From Pyronema omphalodes (taxonomy: Eukaryota; Ascomycota; Pezizomycetes; Pezizales; Pyronemataceae), in contig JAJJXM010000014.1 of assembly GCA_024516155.1 (NCBI GenBank), positions 372,001 through 436,000 on the forward strand: DNA of 64,000 bases. The letters are read 5' to 3'. Shown piece after piece: positions 1-10,257 of this stretch. The notes under the pieces are model-generated. The model had not been told where the DNA came from. It worked only from the letters and a program-made list of their open reading frames with translations, and did not search any database. Position 1 is the stretch's first letter; each line of letters opens with the position of its first letter. Position numbers and translations under genes: made by a program.

Positions 1-520
1 CTGCGCGTGTTTCTCGGCATGGTGTTGGTTTAACGCTTTGGCGATGATGCCTGGGGGTTTAAGAGCGCACCTGTTGTCTGTTGTTCTGCAAAGTCCAAAA
101 GGGACAAAAATATGTCAATACCAAACCAATACTTCCTACAAATAATTTAATAAAATTTCTTCTGGAAATTGTTACATATTCAATCTATCTCCCATCGCAT
201 TCATTGCAAACACAACCATCATCGACAGGTACCGTTGTCTTTTGAAGCTAAACTTAAATTCCTCAAGAACGACAATCGCTATCCCTGCATTAAGCGTCGT
301 AAGTTAGATACGCCTTAGCCCGTTCGCCAGCTCTCCACACTCCAACCTCTCTGAGCCTCTCCGAAAAAAACACAGCAAAGTCAGACTACCGATACACGCT
401 CTTCGCGACGAATAACGCTCTCTATGCCCTCTCCCTAACACCTGCATCGATCTCGTTACGACTCAGCGTAGAAGCCACCGCTCCGACAGAAACCCCCTTA
501 CCTTCAGCGAAGGCGCCACA
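1..520. other. 5' flank of the glycosyltransferase gene, no gene seen
   Basis: No coding stretch is recognised here. The last 200 bases are rich in C and CT runs, as is common in fungal promoters and 5' leaders, and lead into the start codon at 521. I see no clear TATA box and no strong upstream ORF. Confidence 0.5.
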
Positions 521-2553
521 ATGGACCGCCCGCGCCACAGCAAGCTCCACCGTTGCGGCCAACTGATCTGGAACCTCTGTATCGTATTCATCGTTTATGG
601 CATAATCTTCGAAGTTATTGTTATTTCGCGAACCGGCAGTTTCAACCCTTTTTCAAAGCCGGTCGCCTCTTCAAATGCACCAACCATCCCCGAAGGCTCT
701 CTCAGCGGAGGTGTCAACTACCGTCTTCGACCTACAACGCTGGTAAAGAACATAAACGATGCCTACGCAGGCCCTAGACGTCATGTCGATACTTTGGCCA
801 ACTACGGAAAGCTCATAGAAGCCTGTCGAGGTTCTGCTACAGGATTGGAGAAAATGAGATTCGTCTACAATTGCTTGGAATACTTGTCAAAGGAGGAAGA
901 TGATTACTTATTCCTCCCCTCGGATTCACCGGCCTCGAAAAGCGACCCCTCTTACCCCGCTGTAGAAACCGCCGCTCCCGCCAACAAAACTAATATCGGA
1001 CAATGTCCCGGCCCAGTACAACTATTCCACACCTACTGGACTGGTCCTTCCACCTGGCGTGTGGAGTTGTTTATCAAGGCATATCTCTACACACAAAACC
1101 TCCCCTGTTCCCGTTTGTGGATCTGGCTAGACAGCGACACCAACCCGACCGCAGTTGCGGACATGATGCAAGATAAAGGATTCGCCCGGTTCCTTCCCTT
1201 AGTTGAGCGCGGCGACATCACCTTAAAAGCCTGGAACTTCCCCACGCGGATCCCATTACCAAAAGGCACAATTGCCTCGGATCCTCTTTATTCTCAAATC
1301 CTCGCCAACCGCGCCCTGAAATCCGCAAGTTCTACCGAGGAGAAGAAAATTGAAGACTTAGGAGATGGAGTCACCATTCATCCAGATGGAAGCGAATGGA
1401 TTGAGTTTTCAGAACGTCAGATGACTTTCCTTCCCGTCGCTGTTTCTGATGCTGTCCGTTTCATTGTGCTGCATCTAAATGGTGGGGTTTATTTGGATAT
1501 GGATATTATGTTACTCAGGGATATGCGGCCGTTGTTACTTACCCCGGATCACAACTTTGCAGAGAGATGGGCTGTGCATTCTCACCCGGGAGATTTCAAT
1601 ACCGCCGTTCTTTCACTAAATGCCAATTCTTCCTTGTCGAGTTACTTGGTGAGAGGAGGAGTTCGAATGGGATTAAACTTTCATCCTATGATTGTCGGAA
1701 GAATGGCTTGGAAAGATGGAAGGGTTGAGGAACTGGCTATGTTTGAAACCGGGTTATTTGATCCCATCTGGGGAGAATTCAACTGGGGAAGAGAAGGAAG
1801 ATGTACCGTGCCATGTTTCAAAGACTACGGACAAGCCTTCCTAGGAACCCGGGAGGCGATCAGGGACGAATGGCAATCATATGATGGACCGCAATTGGAG
1901 GAGAAGGTACCCAATGCAGGAGGAGTAACGGAGCTGAAGAAAAGAGATGCAGCTCCAGCGAGTGCAGCGGAAAAGACCTTGAAGGGTGAAGATGGAAGTT
2001 ATGGTGGAAGAGAGTATCGCTTGGAGGAAGATAAATATCCACCTAATAATCGGACACTGGAAAATTTCTTTAGAGGAGCGTGGAGTTATCATATTCATAA
2101 CCAGGTCAGTAATTTCCTTGTTTTTTTTTTGTTTTTTTTTCTTTTCCCCTTGCAAATCCGATATCTCCTATCGCCTATCACCAGAAAAGAAAATCTTTTT
2201 CATATCCCCCACTATATCCTTATCCGCCTTCCGAGGCCGATATCCGGGTTCCGAAGCCAGAAGTCAAAATCCGAGGCCGAAGAAGTAGGCACCGCCGCGC
2301 CAGAAACTCAGAGACTCGGAGACTCGGAGACTTGAACAACAACGAGTTCCGTATAGTTCCTGCAAAACTCAATGCTGATGAAACTCTTTTTTTATTCCAA
2401 CAGTGGTCGAAACATCCCCAACCAAACTCCTGGTTTTCAATAGCACAAAATGCCCATGACGGCTTCTTATCCGGAAAACGAACTAATCTTTATGGAGAAA
2501 AATGGAATGGTCCAGATGTTATGGCTTATGATAGATGGAGGGAGTTTGATTAG
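521..2553 (+). CDS. Type II membrane glycosyltransferase with DXD motif (GT32-like)
   Basis: Two exons, 521-2104 and 2404-2553, give 577 residues. The exon 1 donor reads CAG|GTCAGT and the acceptor is AACAG before TGGTCG, both in phase 0. The ATG at 521 is followed by a hydrophobic segment at about residues 14-35, a signal anchor typical of Golgi type II enzymes. A DXD sugar-nucleotide motif (YLDMD) lies near residue 325 after a conserved GGVY, matching the Gly_transf_sug/GT32 fold: a nucleotide-sugar donor bound with a metal ion. The conserved C-terminal part (SWFSIAQNAHDGF) is in exon 2. The likely role is transfer of a sugar to glycan or glycolipid in the secretory pathway; donor and acceptor cannot be read from sequence. 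The intron (299 nt) is long for this window and contains poly-T and a repeated CCGAGGCCGA-type word. A missed mini-exon inside it is possible. Confidence 0.85.
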
Positions 2554-3035
2554 TTACGCGTAACTCCGCGGGAGATGATACGACTGTTGCTTTTGTCGTT
2601 CGCTCTTACTGCGTATACATTACATCACAGTCTTGATACAACTGCCTGGGGTTGCGTTGTTGCGTTATCCATGGAGTCGATTATAATGGGTCTTCACATC
2701 GAATTCCGTATCTTTACCCTCATTTGGATCCCTGGCTTTTTTCTTAAGCATCTTAACCTTACCTTACCTTACCTAACTCGGCTATAAGCTTCATTGTTGA
2801 TTCTTGAACAAAATTAGGAGGGAATAATCTAATGGGAATGTAACATATATGTCTTGTCTTGTCTGTCTGTCTTGTCTGTCTTGTCTTGTCTGTTTTTCTT
2901 TTTTCTTCTCTTTTTTTTCTTTTTCTTTTTCTTTTTTTTTTTCTTTTTTTTTTTTCGACTTTCTTTTTCTTGTTCTTTTTCGACTCAAAGTACGAAAAAA
3001 ATATTAGGGGGGGGGGGGGGGGTTGGCGTAAACGG

Positions 3036-3206
3036 TAATGTTAATGAAATGTTAATGAAATGTTAATGAAATGTTAATGAAATGTTAATGAAATGTTAAT
3101 GAAATGTTAATGAAATGTTAATGAAATGTTAATGAAATGTTAATGAAATGTTAATGAAATGTTAATGAAATGTTAATGAAATGTTAATGAAATGTTAATG
3201 AAATGG
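3036..3206. repeat. Tandem array of an 11-bp unit (ATGTTAATGAA), about 15 copies
   Basis: The unit is repeated almost without error for about 170 bp just after a poly-G run. The near-perfect copies suggest recent expansion, or long-read data that resolved it well. Confidence 0.95.
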
Positions 3207-3240
3207 AATTAATGGGAGTGTTGTTTTTTCTTTTTTTTTT

Positions 3241-3560
3241 TGCGTTTTTGTGTTTTTGTGTTTTTGTGGTAGTTGTAATAGGGGTTTTGTGTTTTTGTGG
3301 TAGTTGTAATGGGGGTTTTGTGTTTTTGTGTTTTTGTGTTTTTGTGTTTTTGTGTTTTGTGTTTTTGTGTTTTTGTGTTTTTGTGTTTTTGTGTTTTTGT
3401 GTTTTTGTGTTTTTGTGTTTTTGTGTTTTTGTGTTTTTGTGTTTTTGTGTTTTTGTGTTTTTGTGTTTTTGTGTTTTTGTGGTAGTTGTAATGGGGGTTT
3501 TTGTGTTTTTGTGTTTTTTGTGTTTTTGTGTTTTTGTGTTTTTGGGGGTAGTTGTAATAG
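3241..3560. repeat. Tandem array of TTTTTGTG with interruptions
   Basis: About 300 bp made mostly of an 8-bp TTTTTGTG unit, broken several times by a GGTAGTTGTAATGGGGG-type spacer. The strand asymmetry is extreme: almost no C on the + strand. Confidence 0.92.
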
Positions 3561-3584
3561 GGGGTTTTGTTTGTCGAGATCTGG

Positions 3585-4120
3585 TTAGATGATGCTTGGT
3601 GGTGATGCTTGGTGGTGATGCTTGGTGGTGATGCTTGATGCTTGGTTTGGTGGTGATGCTTGATGCTTACTTTGTTGTAGATACTGATACTGACACTGAT
3701 ACTGGTGTGCTTATATGGATGCAGCTTGGACCTGTTTTGGGGGGATTTGGTTGGTTGATGGTGATGGTTTTGTTTTTGTTGGTGGGTAGAGGGGTGGATG
3801 GGTGGATGGGTTGGTAGGTGGGTAATGATGAGTTGTGTTCTGGGAATCGTTTATGTATATATACCAGCCTTGGATTATTATGGGATGTGATGGGATAGTG
3901 GCATGATGGCATGATGGCTATGGAAATAGTCGGCTGCTATGGATATTGAGGGTTGGAAGTTGCGGGTTGAAGTTGCGGGTTGGAAGTTGCGGGTTGAAGT
4001 TGCGGGTTGGAAGTTGCGGGTTGAAGTTGCGGGTTGAAGTTGCGGGTTAGAAGTTGGGTTTGGATATTGGATATTGGATGTTGCGGGTTAGCAGTTGAAG
4101 GTTGGAGTTGAAGTTGGAAG
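3585..4120. repeat. Cluster of short tandem repeats (GATGCTTGGTGGT; GTTGAAGTTGCGG)
   Basis: Two further minisatellites. A 13-bp GATGCTTGGTGGT-type unit spans about 3590-3670, and a mixed unit of about 13-14 bp based on GAAGTTGCGGGTT spans about 3953-4060. Confidence 0.85.
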
Positions 4121-4766
4121 TTGGGTAAAACAATAGACAATAAAACAACAAGAGAATATAATTCATATCATTTTTACGTACATACCTCATACGATGAACA
4201 AGCAAGGAAATCATTAGCTATGAGAAAAAAAAAATATCAATTTAGACTCGGTGTCGGACTTGTTCACTCGTGCTGCATGTGTCATGTGCCATGTGCCATG
4301 TGTCATGTTGCTGTCGTGAGTTGTGTGTTGTAGTTATAGTTGTGGTTACAGTTGTAGTTGTAGTTATACCTATAATCACGACTCACCATCAACACCATTT
4401 TACAATCACATGAAAAACCTTAAACCTCATGAAGCCTGCCTTCCAATCCTCATCCCTGCCAACCTTGTACTGTATGTATGGTGGTCACTGTTACCAGCCT
4501 GTCATTGCCAAGATTTCTTAATTCGCAACATTAGAACAGGGCTGATCGCTAACTCCACTCCCTGGTAACGAAACGCGATATCACGTGAAGTATAACCCTG
4601 ACCCGTAAAAAAATTGAAGTCGCGTCGTCGCGTCACCGCGTCATCGCGTCATCAAAGCTACAGATATACTGAAAACCGCGTCGTCACTGGTCACTGGTTG
4701 GAGAGATAGATAGATAGATACCCAGGATACCTACCATAGGAAAGGAAAGAAAAGGAAAAGGACAAG

Positions 4767-5458
4767 ATGAAGGTATGAAACCCCCCCCCCCCCCTTCCTT
4801 GACGAAGCAACCAAGAGAAGGGAACCGAAACTGGGGAAAGGAAAACTAATAATAGGCAAAAATAGGTTCTAAATCCGATGGTGGGAATGTTAAGTAACTA
4901 TGAGGTGTTGGCTCATATTACGGCTATGAAGACTCGTTATACAAAGGAGGGTCAGATGAAAAGTAGTAATCTTGAGACGGTTATGAAGGAGGTGGGTAAA
5001 TATTCGGCTGGTTTTATGGGCTTTGTTTTGGGGTTTCTTCTTGTGTTTATCTTCTTCTGTCTTCCTCACGCCCTCCTGCCCTCTCCCTCCCCCTCCCGCC
5101 CCCCCTCCCCCTGCTCTATATCCCCTCCCGCCCCCCCCCCCCCCCTGCTCTGTACCCCTCCCCCCCTCCCCCAATAAGCAAGCACCCACTAACCCCCCAA
5201 TAGGTACGAGAATACCTCCTCCACACCCCGGCCGGTTCCCAAACCCCCGCAGACATCGACCGATTCCTGGAATCCCTCACTCCCTACGATCTAGAGAAAG
5301 CAGAGATCCTGCAGATGTTAAATGAAAGACCAGTTACCGCTGCCGAATTGGATTGTGTGGTTGAGGAGTTGGAGGCTAGGTTTTCTGCCGAGGATATTGA
5401 GAGTATGTTGACGGTTGTGAAGGGGTTGCCGAAACCGAAGGTTGCGGTGGTGGTTTAG
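4767..5458 (+). CDS. RPC17: RNA polymerase III subunit Rpc17/C17 (RPC9 family)
   Basis: Three exons give 128 residues: 4767-4772 (only ATG AAG), 4866-4991 and 5204-5458. The first donor is AAG|GTATGA with acceptor AATAG before GTTCTAAAT. The second donor is GAG|GTGGGT with acceptor AATAG before GTACGAGA. All junctions are phase 0. The spliced N-terminus (MKVLNPMVGMLSNYEVLAHI) fits the conserved LSNYEVL start of C17. The C-terminal HRDC-like half has YDLEKAEILQMLNERP and a following VEELEARFSAEDIE, both characteristic of this family. C17 pairs with C25 to form the Pol III stalk used in initiation on tRNA and 5S genes. Both introns carry long poly-C runs (4781-4794 and 5131-5145), and a 17-base poly-G run lies 15 bases after the stop. 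An ORF caller starting at the in-frame GTG or ATG inside exon 2 would miss the two-codon first exon. Confidence 0.9.
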
Positions 5459-7104
5459 TGGACTGGATGGGTGGGGGGGGGGGGGGGGGAATGGAGGTTA
5501 TGGATTAGAGAGGAATGAAGATGGAAAGGAGAGAGGGGGGAATAAGTACGGCTTTTAACGAATGGGAAATGAACTTGAGATAGGGATTCCTGTGCGTTGT
5601 GGTTGATATCGAGATACGGGATATGGGTTGCCATATGTCCAGTTCCAATTATTATTACGAGAGGTTTCTAGATTTCATAACTACCAGGAGGTTTTGGTAG
5701 TTTGGGCACCTTGGACACCTTAGGCACCTTGAGAAAAGGAGAATGAAAACAAGAAACGGGCTTAGTAAATACAACGAACCAAGCCACTAAGAATGGAAAA
5801 ATGTATTTCAGATTATCAATCAACAATCATCAACAATAGTACTCCTTATCCACTTTCCCTCCCTCGACTCATATCCAAAGAAAAAACAACTTATACCGAC
5901 ACCTGACCCAGCTCTACCATCAATTCCCGAATCCAAAGCCCTATCAATCCCACAACCTCCCCCGTTTAACACTCTTTACATACCACTAATCCCGTCTCCC
6001 AGCCCTACTCACCAGATCACCATATCACCAAATCACCACAATCTCACCATCCTTCCATCCATAACACACTTTCGAAGCCCGTATCAACCCCCCCCCCCCC
6101 CCCCCGTTTTATTCCCACAACAACCCCTCTGCATGAAACTATTACCAGGCAACAGCAACTTATCATTCCCATAACTAAAACAATCTACAGAAACTCTGAT
6201 ATCCATAAAACTCCTGTTGTTACTACGTATCTCCATCTGCCAAGCTTTCTTGTGTGGGTGTTTTGATATAGAGGTTCTGGTTTATGATACTTATCCCGGA
6301 GTAAAAGGTTATGGGTTGGCTATGGGTCGGGTATAAAGTCTCTTGGATCTGTTTCTGTTTTTTTTTTTTTTTTTTTTTTTTTATTGGGGGGGGAGGGGTT
6401 CTTTGCTATATCTTGAGGTTGGGGGGGGGAGGGTAAAGGTGGAGGATGGACTTTGGGGGAGAGGGGGTTGATGGGGTTGATGGGGAGATGGGGAGATTTA
6501 TGGGGTATACCTTTGGTTTGTGTGCGGGTCAATGGCTTGGGATATTAAAGATGATATGAATTCAATATCTAATGTTGCAGTAAAAAATTTGTCATTTAAC
6601 TAGAACAGACCTATATGAATGGAATGGGTATTGGAAGTATGATATAAGGTTGATATTTATAGCGACAAATAAGGTGAAAACGCTCAAAGTTACTATCAAA
6701 ATCAGGATAAAGAATCACGAATTCTTATCTAGTATTTTTTTATCATCTTCAGACTCTATATAACCATCTAAATACCTTCCCTAGGGTTGAAAATGTAAAC
6801 ATATTACCCGGATTCGATGGAGTCGTATGGAGAATCAAAAGTAACCTGAGACGCAGCATATCGCAAAGGAACCTTCTTTTTCGACTGAATATCTCGATCT
6901 TTTTTTTTTGACTAGTTCGTGAATAAAATGCGACTTAACCTATAATGTATATTTGCTTCTTTACAGTGCTCTATGCTATATATATATCTAGTCGGCGTGC
7001 TTTATCTAGGGCCGCTAATCTCATATGATTGTTGTAAATATATATATTGACGCGAGCGGCGAAAGAAAATCGGTATGAAGAACACCAGGATGCTATGTCC
7101 CCCC

Positions 7105-7138
<34 letters not shown>

Positions 7139-7649
7139 CCTAAAGATGTATATTAATACAGACCACGTCATAACCTTACAGTTGTGAACGTTTAAGAATT
7201 AATCAATCAATCAATCATAAACTGATAATGAACCCTGCAATAAATAACTTAGACGGCTGCCCTTCCACCGTGCTTTTCTTCTTGGTATTGACGGTTGGTA
7301 TATTAGAATTGAGCACGTTGTCACTGGACCATTCAAAATAATTTCCGGGCCAAGACTGAACAGACGATCGTATTTCTGGTGAAATTATCTTATTCCCGAC
7401 CCCCTCCGTCAATGCTTTCTTGATATACATAACTAAACCGTCTCTATAATCTCTGATATCCTAACAGAAAAACAAAATTAAAAAAATACATGTGGGAAAG
7501 ATATGAAAACTCGATATACATCGCACAAAATCTCCTCCAACAGAAAGTACGAAAATTAAAAAGAAAATGGCAAAAAAAGAAACCCTGACAAGATGAAGAA
7601 AAACAAAAAGGACTACATAATACAATACTTCAAAAACACAACTCTAGAT
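5459..7649. other. Intergenic, homopolymer-rich; no gene recognised
   Basis: About 2.2 kb between Rpc17 and the end of the amidoligase gene. It contains poly-G at 5473-5489, poly-C at 6088-6105 and a 31-base poly-C at 7106-7136, plus poly-T at about 6358-6382 and AT-rich stretches. A short minus-strand frame at 7215-7430 is not convincing. Confidence 0.6.
7106..7136. repeat. 31-base poly-C run
   Basis: The longest pure homopolymer in the window, preceded by CCCCCCT. It is one of more than a dozen poly-C/poly-G runs of 14 or more bases. Confidence 0.95.
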
Positions 7650-9182
7650 TCAATCCATGTCGTCAATTTCCAGCTCGAGCTCCTTGAAACCAAGCTCGGC
7701 CTGTGACTTGTCAAGTCCAAAACGCTTGAACACCGCAGGGTCCAAGTTCAATATTCCCTCAATGGCCCCATAACCCACGAGCTGACCCCAGGCGAACCAC
7801 TCCTTCTGTTCAACGTTGATAGCAGCCGTGACAAAGCAAGAAAGGAATTTCTATCAACACGATTAGTCTCTGTATCCCAGTTAAATCCACTTCGGACAGG
7901 TGCAAGTTACAATCCACGCAACGATGCGCTTCACATCCTTATGACCTTCCGCCTGCCGGAACTCGATGGTGCCATACTGGGAATTCGTCTGGAAGTTGTA
8001 CTTAAAGTACTTGTCCTTCCCAACCAAATGCAAGAACTGATGTTCGAAATCGCAGTCATCGATCTCCTCGAAAAGTGTCAACATAGTGGCATCGCGTGCC
8101 GCGGTGCTCCATCGATTCGAACGAATCATTTGGTTTCCGCCGCGTCTATGGGGAGCATGCTGTAGATTTACCGCTTCTTCGAAAAGGAGACAAGCCTTCG
8201 CAATAGCTTTCCTCTCCTCGAAGGGCCAAGTATTCCCCTGCCCGTGGCCGACATGAACATGCAACCCACAAGATTCATTATGAACAACCTTGAAGTTTTT
8301 ATCAAGGTGTTCAATAACGGTGCGGATTGTATCCTTGCAGTTGCTCTGGTTCAAGATAGGAGTACAAATTTCTACTGCAGATCCGAGAATGCAGTTTTCC
8401 TTAGGCTGGGCAAGTATCCACTTCTTTTGCTCTTCCTCCTGGATGAATGGCTTCTCTTTTCGCCTAAGTGGCGGAAGGTCGCCGGAGTTGTCCATCCAGT
8501 CTGAGTCCTGAGAGAACCATTCATCGACCCCTGAGCAACCTTCAATTACCGCGGGATCGGAGTCGAAGTCCGGCATTGTGATTTCTGTTTCTTCCGTCAA
8601 ATTTGACTTAGCAATGGAAGAATAGCCATCCGCCAAACTATCATAGCCGTCATTCACGGGACGCTTATTGTGCCAACGATAAAATTCCTGCGTTCCCCAT
8701 TCGCCAAGTTTAGGGTCTAATTCCTCAGGCAAGATTACCCAGCCTGGTTGCAGGTTAGGCACCTGTAGTCCTTCCTTTAGTCCTAGCCGCTCATTGATCG
8801 AAGCATCCGGCATGATCATAAATTTGTTTCTGTCAGTAGAGGCGATTTTCTTATACTCCGTCGGCATCATGCAATCGAACTGGAGTTTGCCGGCCTCGAA
8901 AAGCTGCTTGAAAGTGGTGTTCATGATGTTCATCCCATCCATAGGATCCACACCATCCAGGACTAGTTCCAACTCGATTCCAAAGGTAAGGCGTGCGTCA
9001 TGACGTCGATGTGGTGGGAGGGGGTTTGGTCGGTTGGTGTAGTCCGAGAGGTCACCGTGGGTATATCGTTTTTTGGTAAGGTTAAAAAAGGAGTAGAATG
9101 GAAAGCGAATGTGAGCCCAGGAGTCTCTTGGGATGGCTTCGCGCTCCTGGATGGGGGTGATAAAATTGCTGTACTCGACCAT
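7650..9182 (-). CDS. Amidoligase-family enzyme (Amidoligase_2-like)
   Basis: Minus strand, two exons: 9182-7911 and 7850-7650, 490 residues. The intron (7910-7851, 60 nt) has donor ATT|GTAACT, a GACTAAT branch-like sequence and acceptor GATAG; the joined frame reads IVAWIKFLSCFVTAA. Family marks are the FGIELEL metal/substrate motif at about residues 67-73, a second acidic motif (AVEICTP), CGLHVHVG in the middle, and YGTIEFRQAEGH near residue 405. These match the glutamine-synthetase-like fold of putative amidoligases, which join an amine to a carboxylate using ATP. In bacteria such enzymes act in peptide or cell-wall modification; the fungal substrate is unknown. The C-terminal exon is acidic (ELELEIDD). 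Neighbours do not suggest a biosynthetic cluster. Start chosen at the first ATG of the long frame; a short upstream exon cannot be excluded. Confidence 0.8.
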
Positions 9183-9984
9183 GTTTGGTATTGTAATGTG
9201 CAGAGAAATCGATTAATGACCACGTGGGGGAAAGATGGCTGGATATGTGATAATAGACAGTAAGATAGCAAACAGTTAAATTATGCGAAAAATGAAAATA
9301 TAATAGAACAAATTGTGAAGCTTGATCGAGGTCGGGTAAAAGTGACGGTGAAGAGAGATTGGAGTTGGATAGGTGGAGGAACAAAATTTGAGCAAACTAA
9401 GATGTTCCACGTAATTAATAAAACTGTAGGCACTGCGTGAAATGCTACACGGAAGTAAACGCGTTATTCACAGCTAAAGCCACAGACAACCTCAAAACTA
9501 TGAGACTCGCCTTGAACACAGTCACACTCAACGATCGGATAGCTAAACGAACGTAAGGGTAAAACGGATCCCGGAGAAACATCAGAAATATCCATAGTAA
9601 TCCGTAAAATATAGTTAACGGTAGAGAACATAATCCATTGAATGTCGTAATAATCCAAGTCTACGCCTTCTACGGAAAGAGATATACCCAATGTGGAAAC
9701 TCCACCTCCACGTATTAGCCACATCAGCCCTAAGTGTGTTCATGTGCGAGTCCTGAGCCCTAAGTGTGACTGAGGCACCAGAGCTCCCTAGGCGACTTTC
9801 AACACTTTCAGCGGCTGTCTACAGCCAATAGAACTACATATAGCACAAACTTCGGGATTCACAAAACAGCATTGGATAGAAATATTACAGCTTCGCGTTA
9901 TGACACCGGGTACATCTTTCCCCAATCGCCATAATTCACATGAAAAAAAAAAGAAAATGCTTATTCGGTTTAGCTTCTTGACTT
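9183..9984. other. Intergenic; left arm of a diverged inverted repeat
   Basis: Holds the amidoligase promoter and, at about 9655-9775, a segment whose reverse complement resembles 15265-15360. A minus-strand frame at 9724-9464 (86 residues, beginning WLIRGGGVSTLGIS) is the only open stretch. It has no match that I recognise and looks like a gene remnant. Confidence 0.5.
9655..9775 (-). repeat. Inverted-repeat arm (partner at 15265-15360)
   Basis: Read on the minus strand this arm contains ACACTTAGGGC, then CGTGGAGGTGGAGTTTCC and ACATTGGGTATATCT. The same words occur in the same order on the plus strand at 15265-15360. Both can encode RGGGVSTLGIS, so the arms may be decayed copies of one coding segment. 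Confidence 0.8.
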
Positions 9985-10190
9985 GATTAGTATCTATACA
10001 GGGCGATCTTTCGCTTGTTAGCTGTCCATGTACGTCTACTTTCGTCCGTTTGTTCTACACGGAGTAAAATTTTGTAGATCTAACTAGCCTATCCATATAT
10101 CATCATTCATATAATCTTATTAGAATTCACATGTACCGGCTATCAATAGAAAATGAGATATACCGCGCAAGGTGTAGTATGTACATAAAA
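9985..10190 (+). repeat. Dispersed 190-bp repeat, copy 1 (copy 2 at 29430-29622)
   Basis: Shares long words in the same order with 29430-29622, including GATCTTTCGCTTGTTAGCTG, CCATATATCATCATTCATAT and CTATCAATAGAAAA, with small indels. The two copies have the same orientation. Similarity ends on the right at a GTAGTA/ATAGTA sequence in both. Confidence 0.9.
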
Positions 10191-10257
10191 CCGAGCGGCA
10201 ACCAATGTCGGACCGTGGACCCATGAACCTCGATGATCGACATATAGATTCAGTCGA

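Larger units (their letters stand above)
2554..4766. other. Gene-free simple-repeat desert
   Basis: More than 2 kb without a credible gene. It holds TGTCT runs, poly-T, a 16-base poly-G run (3007-3022) and several tandem arrays listed separately. Open frames here are repeat translations (Cys-Val-Phe-Leu strings). Confidence 0.75.

Noticed and set aside
3203..3592. 129-residue ORF of Cys/Val/Phe/Leu repeats
   Set aside because: It is purely the translation of the TTTTTGTG array; all three frames give similar strings.
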